NCBI RefSeq assembly: GCF_000375585.1
Contig: NZ_AQWP01000001.1
Location: 1,130,788-1,194,787 of the forward strand
Direction of reading: 5' to 3'
DNA: 64,000 bases
Origin: Sinorhizobium meliloti 4H41
GTDB taxonomy: Bacteria; Pseudomonadota; Alphaproteobacteria; Rhizobiales; Rhizobiaceae
The translations under genes were made by a program, and so were the position numbers. Each line of letters opens with the position of its first letter. The first letter of the stretch is position 1. Under the pieces are notes generated by a model. The model did not search any database and was not told the origin of the DNA. It saw only the letters and a program-made list of their open reading frames with translations. Below, one piece after another: positions 7,119-14,894 of this stretch.

Positions 7119-7585
7119 AGCAACTCTCCTTTCGCATAATCCAATCTAAAGTGGGCGCAGGCGTTCTTCCAAAATAGGTCCGGTCGCGCTGGTGCCGGAC
7201 GAGTAGACCGGTAATATACCCGCGGAATCCGTAACGCTACCTTAATGCTTGGGGGGCCGAACTCGATGCCTCCACGGGTGCAGTCGGCGTGAACGTGTAG
7301 TCCTGGGTGGTTACCGTGAAACTCATAACGGCTGACCAAAGAACCGCCTTGGTCAGTCTTGCGGATAAGCCATGCAAGCCAGTTGTCTTTACCTTCGTTC
7401 ACCTGGCATAGGAGAATATATTCCTGTTCGCCGTCCGACGCTAGAGCGCTTCGCCATTTCCAGCCAGGTCGGATTGGCATTGTTCGTGGGTAGACAGCCG
7501 AATGCTTTGAAGGTAGCTCCCCATCCTTCCAATTCGTGTCGGTGGAGATGGTTTTCTTCGCTTCGACGATGTGGCGAATCCTCAT
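7115..7585 (-). CDS. partner of the DUF1828/DUF1829 gene, unknown
   Basis: A 156-aa protein starting MRIRHIVEAKKTISTDTNW. It has a central strand pair (EQEYILLCQVNEGKDNWLAWLI), then a His-rich block NHPGLHVHADCTRGG that could bind metal or form an active site, and a C-terminal FWKNACAHFRLD. It overlaps the DUF1828 gene by 4 bases, so the two are translated together. The 57 bases between it and cI have no obvious terminator, so both should be transcribed with the repressor. No family recognised. A toxin-antitoxin or superinfection-exclusion pair is the working idea, from position alone. Confidence 0.7.
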   Translation of the reverse strand: MRIRHIVEAKKTISTDTNWKDGELPSKHSAVYPRTMPIRPGWKWRSALASDGEQEYILLCQVNEGKDNWLAWLIRKTDQGGSLVSRYEFHGNHPGLHVHADCTRGGIEFGPPSIKVALRIPRVYYRSTRPAPARPDLFWKNACAHFRLDYAKGELL

Positions 7586-7642
7586 CCGAGCTCCGGCTAT
7601 TTTATAGGGATAAAGCGAGCATCATGATGGTCTGCTCGGACA

Positions 7643-8320
7643 TCATTCGCCGCTCTTCAAGACGTAGTGCACCGTATCAACTTCGTTGCCATCAAAACGA
7701 ATCTGTTTTGCCGGGTTGAATTGCTCAAGAATCAGCTCGTTCTGGGTATGGCGGACGAGCTTCTTGATGAAGGCCAGCCTAGGGCCGTGCTCTTCGCGAT
7801 GGATCTGCGCGACGACATAATCGCCCTTCACCGGCCGGCGGCGTGGGTTCACGTAAACGGTCTCGCCGTCCTCGTAGCGCGGCCACATGCTCTCTCCGAC
7901 TACCTGGACACCGTAGGCTTCAGGTATGCCGCTAAGGCTTGGCGGCGCGAAAATGTCGTCGAGGCGATTACCGTTCAGTTCGAATTCTCCATAATCGCCG
8001 CCGACCGCAGCGCCATACAGGGGTATCTTCGGGCCTTTCTGTACCATCTCGCCGGTTACTATCGCATTAGCCGGTTCATGCGGCTGCTTCGGCGCGGCGG
8101 CATCCACGCCGCCTTCGCCATAGAGTATCCAGCCTGCCTCTACCCCAAAAAGTTTAGCATACTTCTCCGCTGCCTTGCGCGAGATGTCGCGGTTCCCGTT
8201 TTCGTTGCTGATGAGGGTGTTGACGTTGATTTCACGCGGATGCGCGCGCGCAGCCTCGGTCGGGGTCGCATAGCCGGCGGCCTGTCTTGCTTGCTTCAAT
8301 CTGTCTTTCGGACTTCCCAT
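7643..8320 (-). CDS. CI-type phage repressor (HTH_XRE plus S24 peptidase)
   Basis: A 225-aa protein. Residues 1-68 form an XRE-like helix-turn-helix (KDRLKQARQAAGYATPTEAA, then NGNRDISRKAAEKYAKLFGV). Residues about 98-225 are the LexA/CI S24 domain: nucleophile Ser144 in GESMWP and general-base Lys186 or Lys187 in FIKKLV, with AVGG near 105-108 as a possible autocleavage region. It should maintain lysogeny and be inactivated by RecA after DNA damage. The start at 8320 (MGSPKDRLK) is the first that begins the HTH. It is divergent from the Cro-like gene, with two operators between them. Confidence 0.95.
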   Translation of the reverse strand: MGSPKDRLKQARQAAGYATPTEAARAHPREINVNTLISNENGNRDISRKAAEKYAKLFGVEAGWILYGEGGVDAAAPKQPHEPANAIVTGEMVQKGPKIPLYGAAVGGDYGEFELNGNRLDDIFAPPSLSGIPEAYGVQVVGESMWPRYEDGETVYVNPRRRPVKGDYVVAQIHREEHGPRLAFIKKLVRHTQNELILEQFNPAKQIRFDGNEVDTVHYVLKSGE

Positions 8321-8344
8321 TCGTACATTATGGCTGTTTTCTTT

Positions 8345-8394
8345 CGTGCAATGTGTACGATTTGGGCTTGCGTTACCGTCGTACGTTTTGTACG
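8345..8394. promoter_or_regulatory. right operator pair for the phage repressor (OR-like)
   Basis: CGTGCAATGTGTACG (8345-8359) and CGTACGTTTTGTACG (8380-8394) match the left operators in sequence form, and their centres (8352, 8387) are again 35 bp apart. A further half site, CGTACA, lies at 8322-8327 next to the cI start. Rightward early and repressor-maintenance promoters must both lie in this 82-bp interval between the divergent starts at 8320 and 8403. Confidence 0.85.
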
Positions 8395-8402
8395 TTGGTG
8401 GC

Positions 8403-8639
8403 ATGAGCAACGCACCCACTTCCATTTCTGACCTGATCAACAGGTGGCCGACCATAGGTGATTTCGCCGATGAGGTCGGCTGCGGATACGAGGCGGCACG
8501 TCAGATGCGCCTGCGTGAAAGCATCAACCCAAAGCATTGGGAGAGTGTCGTTGCCGCGAGCCAGAGGCGGAAGATCAAAGGCGTGACGTTCAAATGGTTG
8601 GCCTCGCAGAGGGCGGGGAAGGAGAGGGCATCAGTATGA
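8403..8639 (+). CDS. Cro-like HTH regulator (carph-isopro-type domain)
   Basis: A 78-aa protein starting MSNAPTSISDLINRWPTIGD. The run TIGDFADEVGCGYEAARQMRLRESIN is a helix-turn-helix, followed by PKHWESVVAASQRRKIKGVT. This resembles small alphaproteobacterial phage regulators annotated as carph-isopro domain proteins. As the first gene rightward from the repressor, divergent from cI across shared operators, it should be the Cro equivalent that turns off cI on induction. Its stop overlaps the next start (ATGA). Confidence 0.8.
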   Translation: MSNAPTSISDLINRWPTIGDFADEVGCGYEAARQMRLRESINPKHWESVVAASQRRKIKGVTFKWLASQRAGKERASV

Positions 8640-9514
8640 CCTCCGACGTCCAAATACGAGCTTTTATCGACCGCATCCTTCGTCTGAAAGAAGAGCAGGA
8701 CACGATCGGCGAGGATATCCGCGACATCTACGCGGAAGCAAAATCGATGGGCTTCGACAAGACCGCCATGGGCAACGTCGTCGCTCATCTGCGCAAGGTC
8801 GCGAAGAAGGGCCATGACACCGTCGCGGAGCAGGGCGCCATCTTCGATTTGTACCTGTGCGCCTACGAGGGCAAATCCCCTCATGCGCCTGCGCCCGCCC
8901 GCGTACGAGAAAACATTGAACAATTTGACCCGACCACGGGCGAGATCATCGAGGCGGATGCCAGCGCCAAGCTCGTCGAGACGATTGCTGCCGGCGTGCA
9001 GACGGAAGTCGGCCGCGCGGCTCTGATCGCCGCCGTCGACACCATGATCGAGCGTGAAGAGGCGGAAGAAACCCAAGAGAGGCCCTCGACCAACGATGAG
9101 GCATCCCCAGAGGCAGGTCCGCAAGCCGAAGCCTCTCCTGCCGGGACTGGAGCCGGGACGCTTGCGGATCGTGAGGGCCGCCGCGAAGGGGAGGCGGCTT
9201 CGGTCGGCCTCCCCACCAATTCCGAGATCCCCAGCGACGTGCGCGAGACCGACCGCGAGGCGGCGGACACTCTCGCCGGCGCCAACGCAGGAGGCGAAGA
9301 TGTAGACCGCAGCGCGGAGCGCGCCAACATAAACGCCGTCGCAAGCGCGTCTGGCCCGGACGAAAAACGGGCGCCTCTTTTCGCGGCCAAGCCGCCATCT
9401 ACTCGTCGCCCCCACTGCCTCGATCGGGCTGGCTGCGGTTCCTACACGGAAGAGCACTGCGCACGTTGTAAGGCGGCGATGCAGGAGCGCGAGCAAGCGG
9501 AGGAAGTCGCATGA
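8636..9514 (+). CDS. GapR-family (DUF2312) DNA-binding protein with long C-terminal extension
   Basis: A 292-aa protein. Residues 1-75 match GapR/DUF2312: DVQIRAFIDRILRLKEEQDT, then IYAEAKSMGFDKTAMGNVVAHLRK. GapR is an alphaproteobacterial nucleoid protein that encircles overtwisted DNA and helps topoisomerases ahead of forks and polymerases. Typical GapR is about 90 aa; here roughly 200 extra residues, Ala/Glu/Pro-rich and probably disordered, follow, ending in a small Cys motif (CLDRAGCGSYTEEHCARC) that could bind zinc. A phage copy could relieve supercoiling during replication or compete with host GapR. Starts by ATGA overlap with the Cro-like gene. Confidence 0.85.
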   Translation: MTSDVQIRAFIDRILRLKEEQDTIGEDIRDIYAEAKSMGFDKTAMGNVVAHLRKVAKKGHDTVAEQGAIFDLYLCAYEGKSPHAPAPARVRENIEQFDPTTGEIIEADASAKLVETIAAGVQTEVGRAALIAAVDTMIEREEAEETQERPSTNDEASPEAGPQAEASPAGTGAGTLADREGRREGEAASVGLPTNSEIPSDVRETDREAADTLAGANAGGEDVDRSAERANINAVASASGPDEKRAPLFAAKPPSTRRPHCLDRAGCGSYTEEHCARCKAAMQEREQAEEVA

Positions 9515-9651
9515 GCGAATACCTCCGGCCATCCAAATCAGAAGACGCGGCAGCTCAAAGAACCATTGAGGGCAGGGTGGATTTCCATCGCGCCCAGGTG
9601 AGCCGCGCCGCTCCGTCCAATCCAAATTCAGATCAGAAGAGGGCTGCATGA
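9511..9651 (+). CDS. small protein, unknown
   Basis: A 46-aa protein beginning MSEYLRPSKSEDAAAQ and ending NPNSDQKRAA. It overlaps the upstream stop (ATGA) and the downstream start (ATGA), so it is coupled on both sides. It is hydrophilic and probably disordered. No family; it is supported by the overlap pattern only. Confidence 0.55.
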   Translation: MSEYLRPSKSEDAAAQRTIEGRVDFHRAQVSRAAPSNPNSDQKRAA

Positions 9652-9770
9652 CCTGGTCCATCCTCATTGCATCCGCTGGCGCCGTTCTCTGGATGGCAGC
9701 TCTGACATTGATCGTTCCCGGCTTTGTTGCGCGTGAGTTCCGGAGGAACGGCTACCGCGCAAAGGATTGA
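9648..9770 (+). CDS. small single-pass membrane protein
   Basis: A 40-aa protein: TWSILIASAGAVLWMAALTL and the following IVPGFVA make one transmembrane helix, then a basic tail REFRRNGYRAKD, giving an N-out/C-in topology by the positive-inside rule. It is coupled to the gene before it by ATGA. Small membrane proteins of this kind in early phage operons may affect the host envelope or superinfection, but there is no direct evidence. Confidence 0.55.
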   Translation: MTWSILIASAGAVLWMAALTLIVPGFVAREFRRNGYRAKD

Positions 9771-9795
9771 GCGCTTTCACCTCCTCCCGAGGCGC

Positions 9796-10047
9796 TCAAC
9801 GCTGGTCCCGGTCATCCTCCTCCCGGCCGGGACCAGCAACTCTCAATCGGATCCGCTTGTTCGCCAGTCTCATGACCACGGCTTGAACAGCGTCTCCCAA
9901 TGAAATTGCCGGTGACGACGAGGGCGCGTCACCGGCGGCAGGACCGGACGTTGCGGCGGTGGTCCTGCGAAACGGAAAGACTTGGGAGGGACCGGCAGCC
10001 GTTGGCGCGGCGCCGTCCTCTCCATCGGAAGTAATGCCTGTGCGCAT
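9796..10047 (-). CDS. minus-strand small protein inside the rightward operon, unknown
   Basis: An 83-aa protein starting MRTGITSDGEDGAAPTAAG, with a proline/alanine-rich first half and a basic helix MRLANKRIRLRVAG near the end. An AAGGAG Shine-Dalgarno lies 7 bases upstream of the ATG at 10047, the main support that it is real. It fills an otherwise empty interval of about 320 bases between plus-strand genes. It may be an independently transcribed accessory gene. Confidence 0.45.
   Translation of the reverse strand: MRTGITSDGEDGAAPTAAGPSQVFPFRRTTAATSGPAAGDAPSSSPAISLGDAVQAVVMRLANKRIRLRVAGPGREEDDRDQR
9801..9837. terminator. strong hairpin, possible terminator or processing site
   Basis: A perfect 11-bp inverted repeat, GCTGGTCCCGG (9801-9811) and CCGGGACCAGC (9827-9837), with a 15-nt loop. 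It follows the small membrane protein gene by 30 bases. There is no U-run on either strand, so rho-independent termination is doubtful; it may attenuate the rightward transcript or stabilise an RNA end. It also overlaps the 3' end of the minus-strand gene. Confidence 0.45.
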
Positions 10048-10093
10048 CACGCGTCTCCTTCAACGGGACCAGAATTCGCACAAGGAAACCGTC

Positions 10094-10471
10094 ATGCGTG
10101 ACAAAATTTCTGACAAGGAAAGCAAGACGATGAGTACCGCATACATCAGTTCAGCGAAGGGCATGGCGCAGTTCCTGCTTGCCCAGGAGCACCGCGGGCC
10201 TGGCGATACGATCGAAGCTGCTGCCGCGCGTTTGCAGCGCAAATTGAAGGTTCCATCGTCTATCCTCATGCGACTTCGCCACCGCGAAGTTAAAGATATG
10301 CTGATGTCGAACTTCTTTGCTCTTGCGAATGCTTACAGCAAAGCATGCGAGAAGATGGACGATGCGTATGAGAAGGAGCGGAAGATTGCGGTTGATCCGA
10401 ACATTCTTCGCCTGGCTGCTCTTGTGGCTGGCAAGGAAGAAGCGACGACGAAGAAAGGACGAGTGAAGTGA
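10094..10471 (+). CDS. conserved rhizobial prophage protein, unknown
   Basis: A 125-aa protein. ATG 10094 has AAGGA at 7-base spacing; an alternative ATG at 10130 (MSTAYISSAKGMAQFL) has the same motif 10 bases away and begins the folded-looking part. The body is helical: EHRGPGDTIEAAAARLQRKL, a putative helix-turn-helix-like segment (VPSSILMRLRHREVKDM), then a lysine/glutamate-rich helix. A DNA-binding role is possible. Its stop overlaps the GTG start of the helicase. Confidence 0.65.
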   Translation: MRDKISDKESKTMSTAYISSAKGMAQFLLAQEHRGPGDTIEAAAARLQRKLKVPSSILMRLRHREVKDMLMSNFFALANAYSKACEKMDDAYEKERKIAVDPNILRLAALVAGKEEATTKKGRVK

Positions 10472-11931
10472 TCGGCGGCGGCACGACCATAACGGCCGCC
10501 GCCAAATTCGCTGGGTTCGCCGGAAGCGACCAAGGGAATGAAGCATACGCGGAATTTCTTCTCCGCAAGCGGATGGTAGACCCGGAAACCGGCATAACCT
10601 CCGAACCGTCTTTGCATGGCATCATGAAGCCCCACCAGCGGGACATCGTCCGTTGGGCGCTCCGCCGCGGTCGCGCTGCGATCTTCGCCGGCACTGGCCT
10701 GGGCAAGACGCTGATGGAGCTTACCTGGTCGGATCAGGTATCGACCTTCACCAGCAAGCCCGTTCTCATCTTCGCGCCTCTGGCCGTTGCTGAGCAGCAC
10801 ATTGCCGAGGCTGAGAAGTTCGGCCTGTCTGCCAACCTCGTCTCATTCCATCCGGACGAAGGCTTTGGCGTCAACGTCTCGAATTATCAGAAGATGGATC
10901 ACTTCGATCTGTCGGCTTTCGGCGGTATCGTTCTCGATGAGAGCTCCATCCTCAAAAGCACAGACGGCAAATACCGCACGCGGCTGATCCAGGAATGCGC
11001 TCAAGTCCCGTTCCGCCTCGCAGCGACGGCGACGCCCGCGCCGAACGACTTCATGGAGCTTGGCAATCACGCGGAGTTCCTCGGCGTCATGTCGTACACC
11101 GATATGCTCGCCACCTTCTTCACGCACGACGGCGGAGACACTCAGAAATGGCGCCTGAAAGGCCATGCTGAAACCGGGTTCTGGAAGTGGATGGCCTCAT
11201 GGGCCGTGATGCTGCGCAAGCCTTCCGATCTCGGCTACGATAACGCCGGCTACGATCTGCCGCCGCTCCACTATCACCAGCACATCGTCGGCGTGGAGTA
11301 TGCTCCAAGCCTCGAAACCGGCCTGCTTTTCCCGATGGAGGCCCGGACACTCCAAGAGCGCATCGCCGCGCGCCGAGATAGCGTTGACGAGCGCGTGGCA
11401 CTCGCAGCTCAGATGACTCCGGCCGATCGGCCGTTCGTCTGGTGGTGCAATCTCAACTCCGAGGCCGACGCGCTCGCGAAGGCGCTCCCGGGCGCGGTCA
11501 ACCTCTCCGGCTCCGACAAGGACGACGACAAGCGCCGCAAGCTGGTCGATTTCTCGCAAGGCCGCACGCGAGTCCTGATCACCAAGCCATCGATCGCCGG
11601 CTTTGGCATGAACTGGCAGCATTGCGCCGATACCGGGTTCGTCGGTCTGAATGACAGCTTCGAGCAGGTCTACCAGGCAGTTCGCCGGTTCTGGCGCTTC
11701 GGGCAGACAAAGCCGGTCAACGTCCATTTCATCGCTTCCGAGATGGAGGGCGCCACTGTCGCCAACATCAAGCGCAAGGAGGCCGACGCAGAGCGCATGG
11801 CCGCTGCGATGGTTCTTCACATGGCCGACCTGTCGAGTGAAGCGGTCCGCGGCGCGGTGCGCGATCGTCCCGACTACAATCCGCAAGTTCCAATGACAAT
11901 TCCAGCATGGGTAGGGGAGTGCGCCGCATGA
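10468..11931 (+). CDS. SNF2/DEAD-type superfamily 2 helicase
   Basis: A 487-aa protein with GTG start (GTGA overlap). Motif Ia region follows Walker A GTGLGKT (75-81), Walker B is DESS (157-160), motif III is LAATATPAPND (184-194). The C-terminal RecA lobe has a motif V/VI-like VYQAVRRFWRFGQTKPV. Phage SNF2-like proteins of this type unwind or translocate on dsDNA; some sit beside methyltransferases. Here the next gene is a DNA methyltransferase overlapping by 4 bases, so the two may act together in replication, DNA modification or anti-restriction. Family assignment is firm; the partner role is inference. Confidence 0.9.
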   Translation: MIGGGTTITAAAKFAGFAGSDQGNEAYAEFLLRKRMVDPETGITSEPSLHGIMKPHQRDIVRWALRRGRAAIFAGTGLGKTLMELTWSDQVSTFTSKPVLIFAPLAVAEQHIAEAEKFGLSANLVSFHPDEGFGVNVSNYQKMDHFDLSAFGGIVLDESSILKSTDGKYRTRLIQECAQVPFRLAATATPAPNDFMELGNHAEFLGVMSYTDMLATFFTHDGGDTQKWRLKGHAETGFWKWMASWAVMLRKPSDLGYDNAGYDLPPLHYHQHIVGVEYAPSLETGLLFPMEARTLQERIAARRDSVDERVALAAQMTPADRPFVWWCNLNSEADALAKALPGAVNLSGSDKDDDKRRKLVDFSQGRTRVLITKPSIAGFGMNWQHCADTGFVGLNDSFEQVYQAVRRFWRFGQTKPVNVHFIASEMEGATVANIKRKEADAERMAAAMVLHMADLSSEAVRGAVRDRPDYNPQVPMTIPAWVGECAA

Positions 11932-12923
11932 GCGTCAACGCCGTCGATCAAGTCGTGACCGATCGTTATGCCATCTACCAGGGCGACGCATGCGAGCTCA
12001 TTCGCGCGATCCCTGGCGAGAGCGTCCACTTCGGTATTCATTCCCCGCCGTTTGAGGGGCTCTACAAGTTCTCGAATTATGACCGCGACATCAGCAACAA
12101 CGACGGGCCGGCATTCTGGGAGCACTACGCGTTCCTGATTTCCGAGCTATACCGTGTTACTCGACCTGGCCGCATCCATTCAGTTCATTGCATGCAGCTG
12201 CCGACGAGCAAGACGCGGCACGGTTTCATCGGCATGCGCGACTTCCGCGGAGAAATCGTCCGCGCGTACGAGGATGCCGGCTGGATCTTCCACTCCGAGG
12301 TTTGCATCTGGAAAGACCCGGTCATCGCGCAGCAGCGCACGAAATCGATTCGGCTTCTGCATAAGCAGATCACCAAGGACAGCACCATCAGCGGTATGGG
12401 GCTGGCCGATTACATCGTCAGTTTCCGCAAGCCCGGCGAAAACGCTGACCCGGTCGCGGGCATGTTCGAGCGCTGGTCTGGCGATGAGACCCTCGACATC
12501 AGCCGCGAAGCCTACGAGCGCCATCGCCGGCAGACGGAAGCCGAAGGCCGAAAGGCTTGGCCGTTCGAACAGTGGCGGTCGATCCTCGTATGGCAGCGCT
12601 ATGCCTCTCCAGTCTGGATGGACATCAATCAGACGAACACCCTGCAGTATCGCGCCGGCCGCGACGAGAAGGACGAGCAGCACATTTCCCCGCTCCAGCT
12701 CGACGTGATCGAGCGTTGCCTTGATCTGTGGTCGGCTCCTGGCGAAACCGTCCTCACGCCTTTCCTCGGCATTGGCAGCGAGGTCTACAGCGCCGTCAAA
12801 CTCGGCCGGAAGGGCATCGGGTTCGAGCTCAAGCCCTCTTATTTCCGCCAAGCCGTCAAGAACATCGCCGACCTCGATCGCGCGGCAACCGATAGCCTCT
12901 TTTCCATGGTTGGCGCGGCATGA
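11928..12923 (+). CDS. DNA methyltransferase (N4-cytosine/N6-adenine type)
   Basis: A 331-aa protein. Motif IV is SPPF (39-42) near the N-terminus, and the AdoMet-binding motif lies near the C-terminus (TPFLGIGSEVYSAVKLGRKG), the beta-class order. The target recognition region lies between. No restriction endonuclease accompanies it, so it is an orphan phage enzyme that could protect phage DNA from host restriction or mark replicated DNA. SPPF/SPPY is typical of N4-cytosine enzymes but does not prove the target base. The start is by ATGA overlap with the helicase stop. Confidence 0.9.
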   Translation: MSVNAVDQVVTDRYAIYQGDACELIRAIPGESVHFGIHSPPFEGLYKFSNYDRDISNNDGPAFWEHYAFLISELYRVTRPGRIHSVHCMQLPTSKTRHGFIGMRDFRGEIVRAYEDAGWIFHSEVCIWKDPVIAQQRTKSIRLLHKQITKDSTISGMGLADYIVSFRKPGENADPVAGMFERWSGDETLDISREAYERHRRQTEAEGRKAWPFEQWRSILVWQRYASPVWMDINQTNTLQYRAGRDEKDEQHISPLQLDVIERCLDLWSAPGETVLTPFLGIGSEVYSAVKLGRKGIGFELKPSYFRQAVKNIADLDRAATDSLFSMVGAA

Positions 12924-13273
12924 TCAAGCTCCACCTCCCATACCCGCCGTCAGGGTGGGACCTATACCAAGGCTGGGGCCAGACCAGGCGCCTGTCGTCC
13001 GTCTACAAGAAGTGGCGGAATGACGCCGGATTTTTCATCAAGGCGCCCAAGACCACGATCGACAAGCCGTTCGCGCTTCACGTCGCGTTGCGCCGCCAGA
13101 ACATGCGGCAGGACATCGACAATCGCTCAAAGGCAATCCTCGATTGCCTGCAGCACTACGGCGTCATCAAGAACGACAATCTGTGCGAACGCTTATCCAT
13201 GTGCTGGGACAGCGACCTTCCGGCCGAGTGCGTCGTCATCATCCAGGAATGCGAAGAGAAGGCAGTGGCATGA
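12920..13273 (+). CDS. rusA: RusA-family Holliday junction resolvase
   Basis: A 117-aa protein with the RusA core: the KLHLPYPPSGW N-terminal strand, the acidic site DIDN (65-68), Lys71 and Asp75 in RSKAILDCL, and D86 in GVIKNDNLCERL. RusA dimers cut Holliday junctions, resolving branched replication and recombination intermediates before packaging. Length is normal for the family. Couples by ATGA to genes on both sides. Confidence 0.9.
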   Translation: MIKLHLPYPPSGWDLYQGWGQTRRLSSVYKKWRNDAGFFIKAPKTTIDKPFALHVALRRQNMRQDIDNRSKAILDCLQHYGVIKNDNLCERLSMCWDSDLPAECVVIIQECEEKAVA

Positions 13274-13464
13274 CCAACGTCATTGTGCTGAACGACCACG
13301 TCGCGAAGGCCTGGGAGGCATACACCGCCGCCCAGCAGCTTGCCGCAACGACCGGCAAACTTGAAGACGGCATCGCCGCCGGCCGCGCGTGGCGCCGCTG
13401 GTTGGCTCTCTTCATGAACGAAGAACAGAAAGCCTTCATCGGCGGCAAGAGGGCATCTGCATGA
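13270..13464 (+). CDS. small helical protein, unknown
   Basis: A 64-aa protein (MTNVIVLNDHVAKAWEAYT start) made of two predicted helices joined by a TGKLEDG turn, with conserved-looking aromatic residues in WRRWLALFMNEEQ. It sits between RusA and DnaB with 4-base overlaps on both sides. It could be a replication accessory factor, but there is no specific motif. Confidence 0.6.
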   Translation: MTNVIVLNDHVAKAWEAYTAAQQLAATTGKLEDGIAAGRAWRRWLALFMNEEQKAFIGGKRASA

Positions 13465-14894
13465 ACGCCCCCATGTTCGATGCAAACGCCTACGTCGCCG
13501 AGATCGAGCAGAACGTGCTCGGGTCTCTTATGTTCGGTGGTGACAGCGCGGAAACGCTCGCGATCCTGCATGAGCATCATTTCGTTCAGAAGTACCATCA
13601 GGTCATCTACCGGGCGATCCGAGCGGCGCGCGACCGCTACAATCTCTGCAATCCGATCCTCGTCAAGAAACTGATCCCGGAAGATCAGGCAGCGGATTTT
13701 GAGAAGGTGATCGGCCGCAAGCTGCCAGAATACCTCGCCCACCTGATGTCGTCGGCAACTGTCGGCGCCGCCGGTTCGGTAGAGAACGCGAGGAAGATCA
13801 TCGAGCAATGGGCTCGGCTCGCCCTCGCTAACGAGGCTGGACGGATCTATGCCGCAGCCAATGATCCGATGGCTGATGTCCGAATAATAGCTCACGACGC
13901 TGCCAAGACGATTGATGATGTCATGGCGGAAGTCCGGTCGGGTGGTAAGCGCAAATCGCGCGTATCGATCGCCAGCGCAGCGATGCAGGCCGTCACGTCG
14001 GCAGCCGAAGCGAAACAGAGCGGTTCCGGTCTCACCGGCATCACCTGGGGCCTTGCCGACCTCAATCGCATGACAGGCGGCATCCAACGCCGGGACCTCA
14101 CTCTGATCGGCGCGCGCCCGTCTATGGGAAAGACGACGGTCGCGCTCTCTGTCGCCATCGACGCGGCGAAGGCCGGCGTTTGCTGCGGCATCGTCTCCCT
14201 GGAAATGGACGCCGAGAAGCTGGCTGCACGCGCCATCTCCAATGTGCTTTACGACTGGCGAGGGGCAATCCCCTACGGCGACATCATCCGCGGCGACGTC
14301 ACCGATGAGCAACTCGACCTCATCGTCAGCGCCCAGGAGAAATTCAACCGACTGCCGATCATCATCGATGACCAATCGGGGCAGACGGTAACCGACATAC
14401 GCACCCGCGCCGAACGCATGCTTGAGGATAGCCGAACGGACGGCAATCCGATGTCCGTCCTGTTTATCGACCACCTTGGCCTTATCCGGCCATCCTCGCG
14501 CTACAGCGGCAACCGCGTGAACGAGATAGCCGAAGTCACGTCCGGGCTTAAGTCGCTCGCCAGAGAGCTCGATATCGCCGTTGTGCTCCTCTCGCAGTTG
14601 AACCGCGCGCTAGAGAGCCGGGAAGAGAAGCGTCCGATGCTTTCGGATCTCCGCGACTCCGGTGCGATCGAGCAGGACGCCGACATGATCGCCTTCCTGT
14701 TCCGCGAGTCCTACTACCTGGAGCGCGCGACCGGCGGGGCTCAGGAGGAACAGATGGTCCGTGAGGACCGCCTGGATCAATGCCGGAACAGTCTCGAGTT
14801 CATCATCGCCAAGCAGCGTAACGGGCCTCTCGGCACCGTGCATCTCTTCGCTGACATGGCCTACTCAGCAGTAAGGAATGGAGCGCGCCAATGA
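13461..14894 (+). CDS. dnaB: replicative DNA helicase (DnaB family)
   Basis: A 477-aa protein. The N-terminal DnaB domain (10-130; IEQNVLGSLMFGGDSAETL) is followed by the RecA-like domain with Walker A GARPSMGKT (217-225), Walker B VLFIDHLGLI, and the H3/H4 region VVLLSQLNRALE, SDLRDSGAIEQDAD. Length is normal for DnaB. It should be the phage hexameric fork helicase, loaded with help from the DUF1376 and DnaA-domain proteins encoded just downstream. The start ATG overlaps the previous stop. Confidence 0.95.
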   Translation: MNAPMFDANAYVAEIEQNVLGSLMFGGDSAETLAILHEHHFVQKYHQVIYRAIRAARDRYNLCNPILVKKLIPEDQAADFEKVIGRKLPEYLAHLMSSATVGAAGSVENARKIIEQWARLALANEAGRIYAAANDPMADVRIIAHDAAKTIDDVMAEVRSGGKRKSRVSIASAAMQAVTSAAEAKQSGSGLTGITWGLADLNRMTGGIQRRDLTLIGARPSMGKTTVALSVAIDAAKAGVCCGIVSLEMDAEKLAARAISNVLYDWRGAIPYGDIIRGDVTDEQLDLIVSAQEKFNRLPIIIDDQSGQTVTDIRTRAERMLEDSRTDGNPMSVLFIDHLGLIRPSSRYSGNRVNEIAEVTSGLKSLARELDIAVVLLSQLNRALESREEKRPMLSDLRDSGAIEQDADMIAFLFRESYYLERATGGAQEEQMVREDRLDQCRNSLEFIIAKQRNGPLGTVHLFADMAYSAVRNGARQ

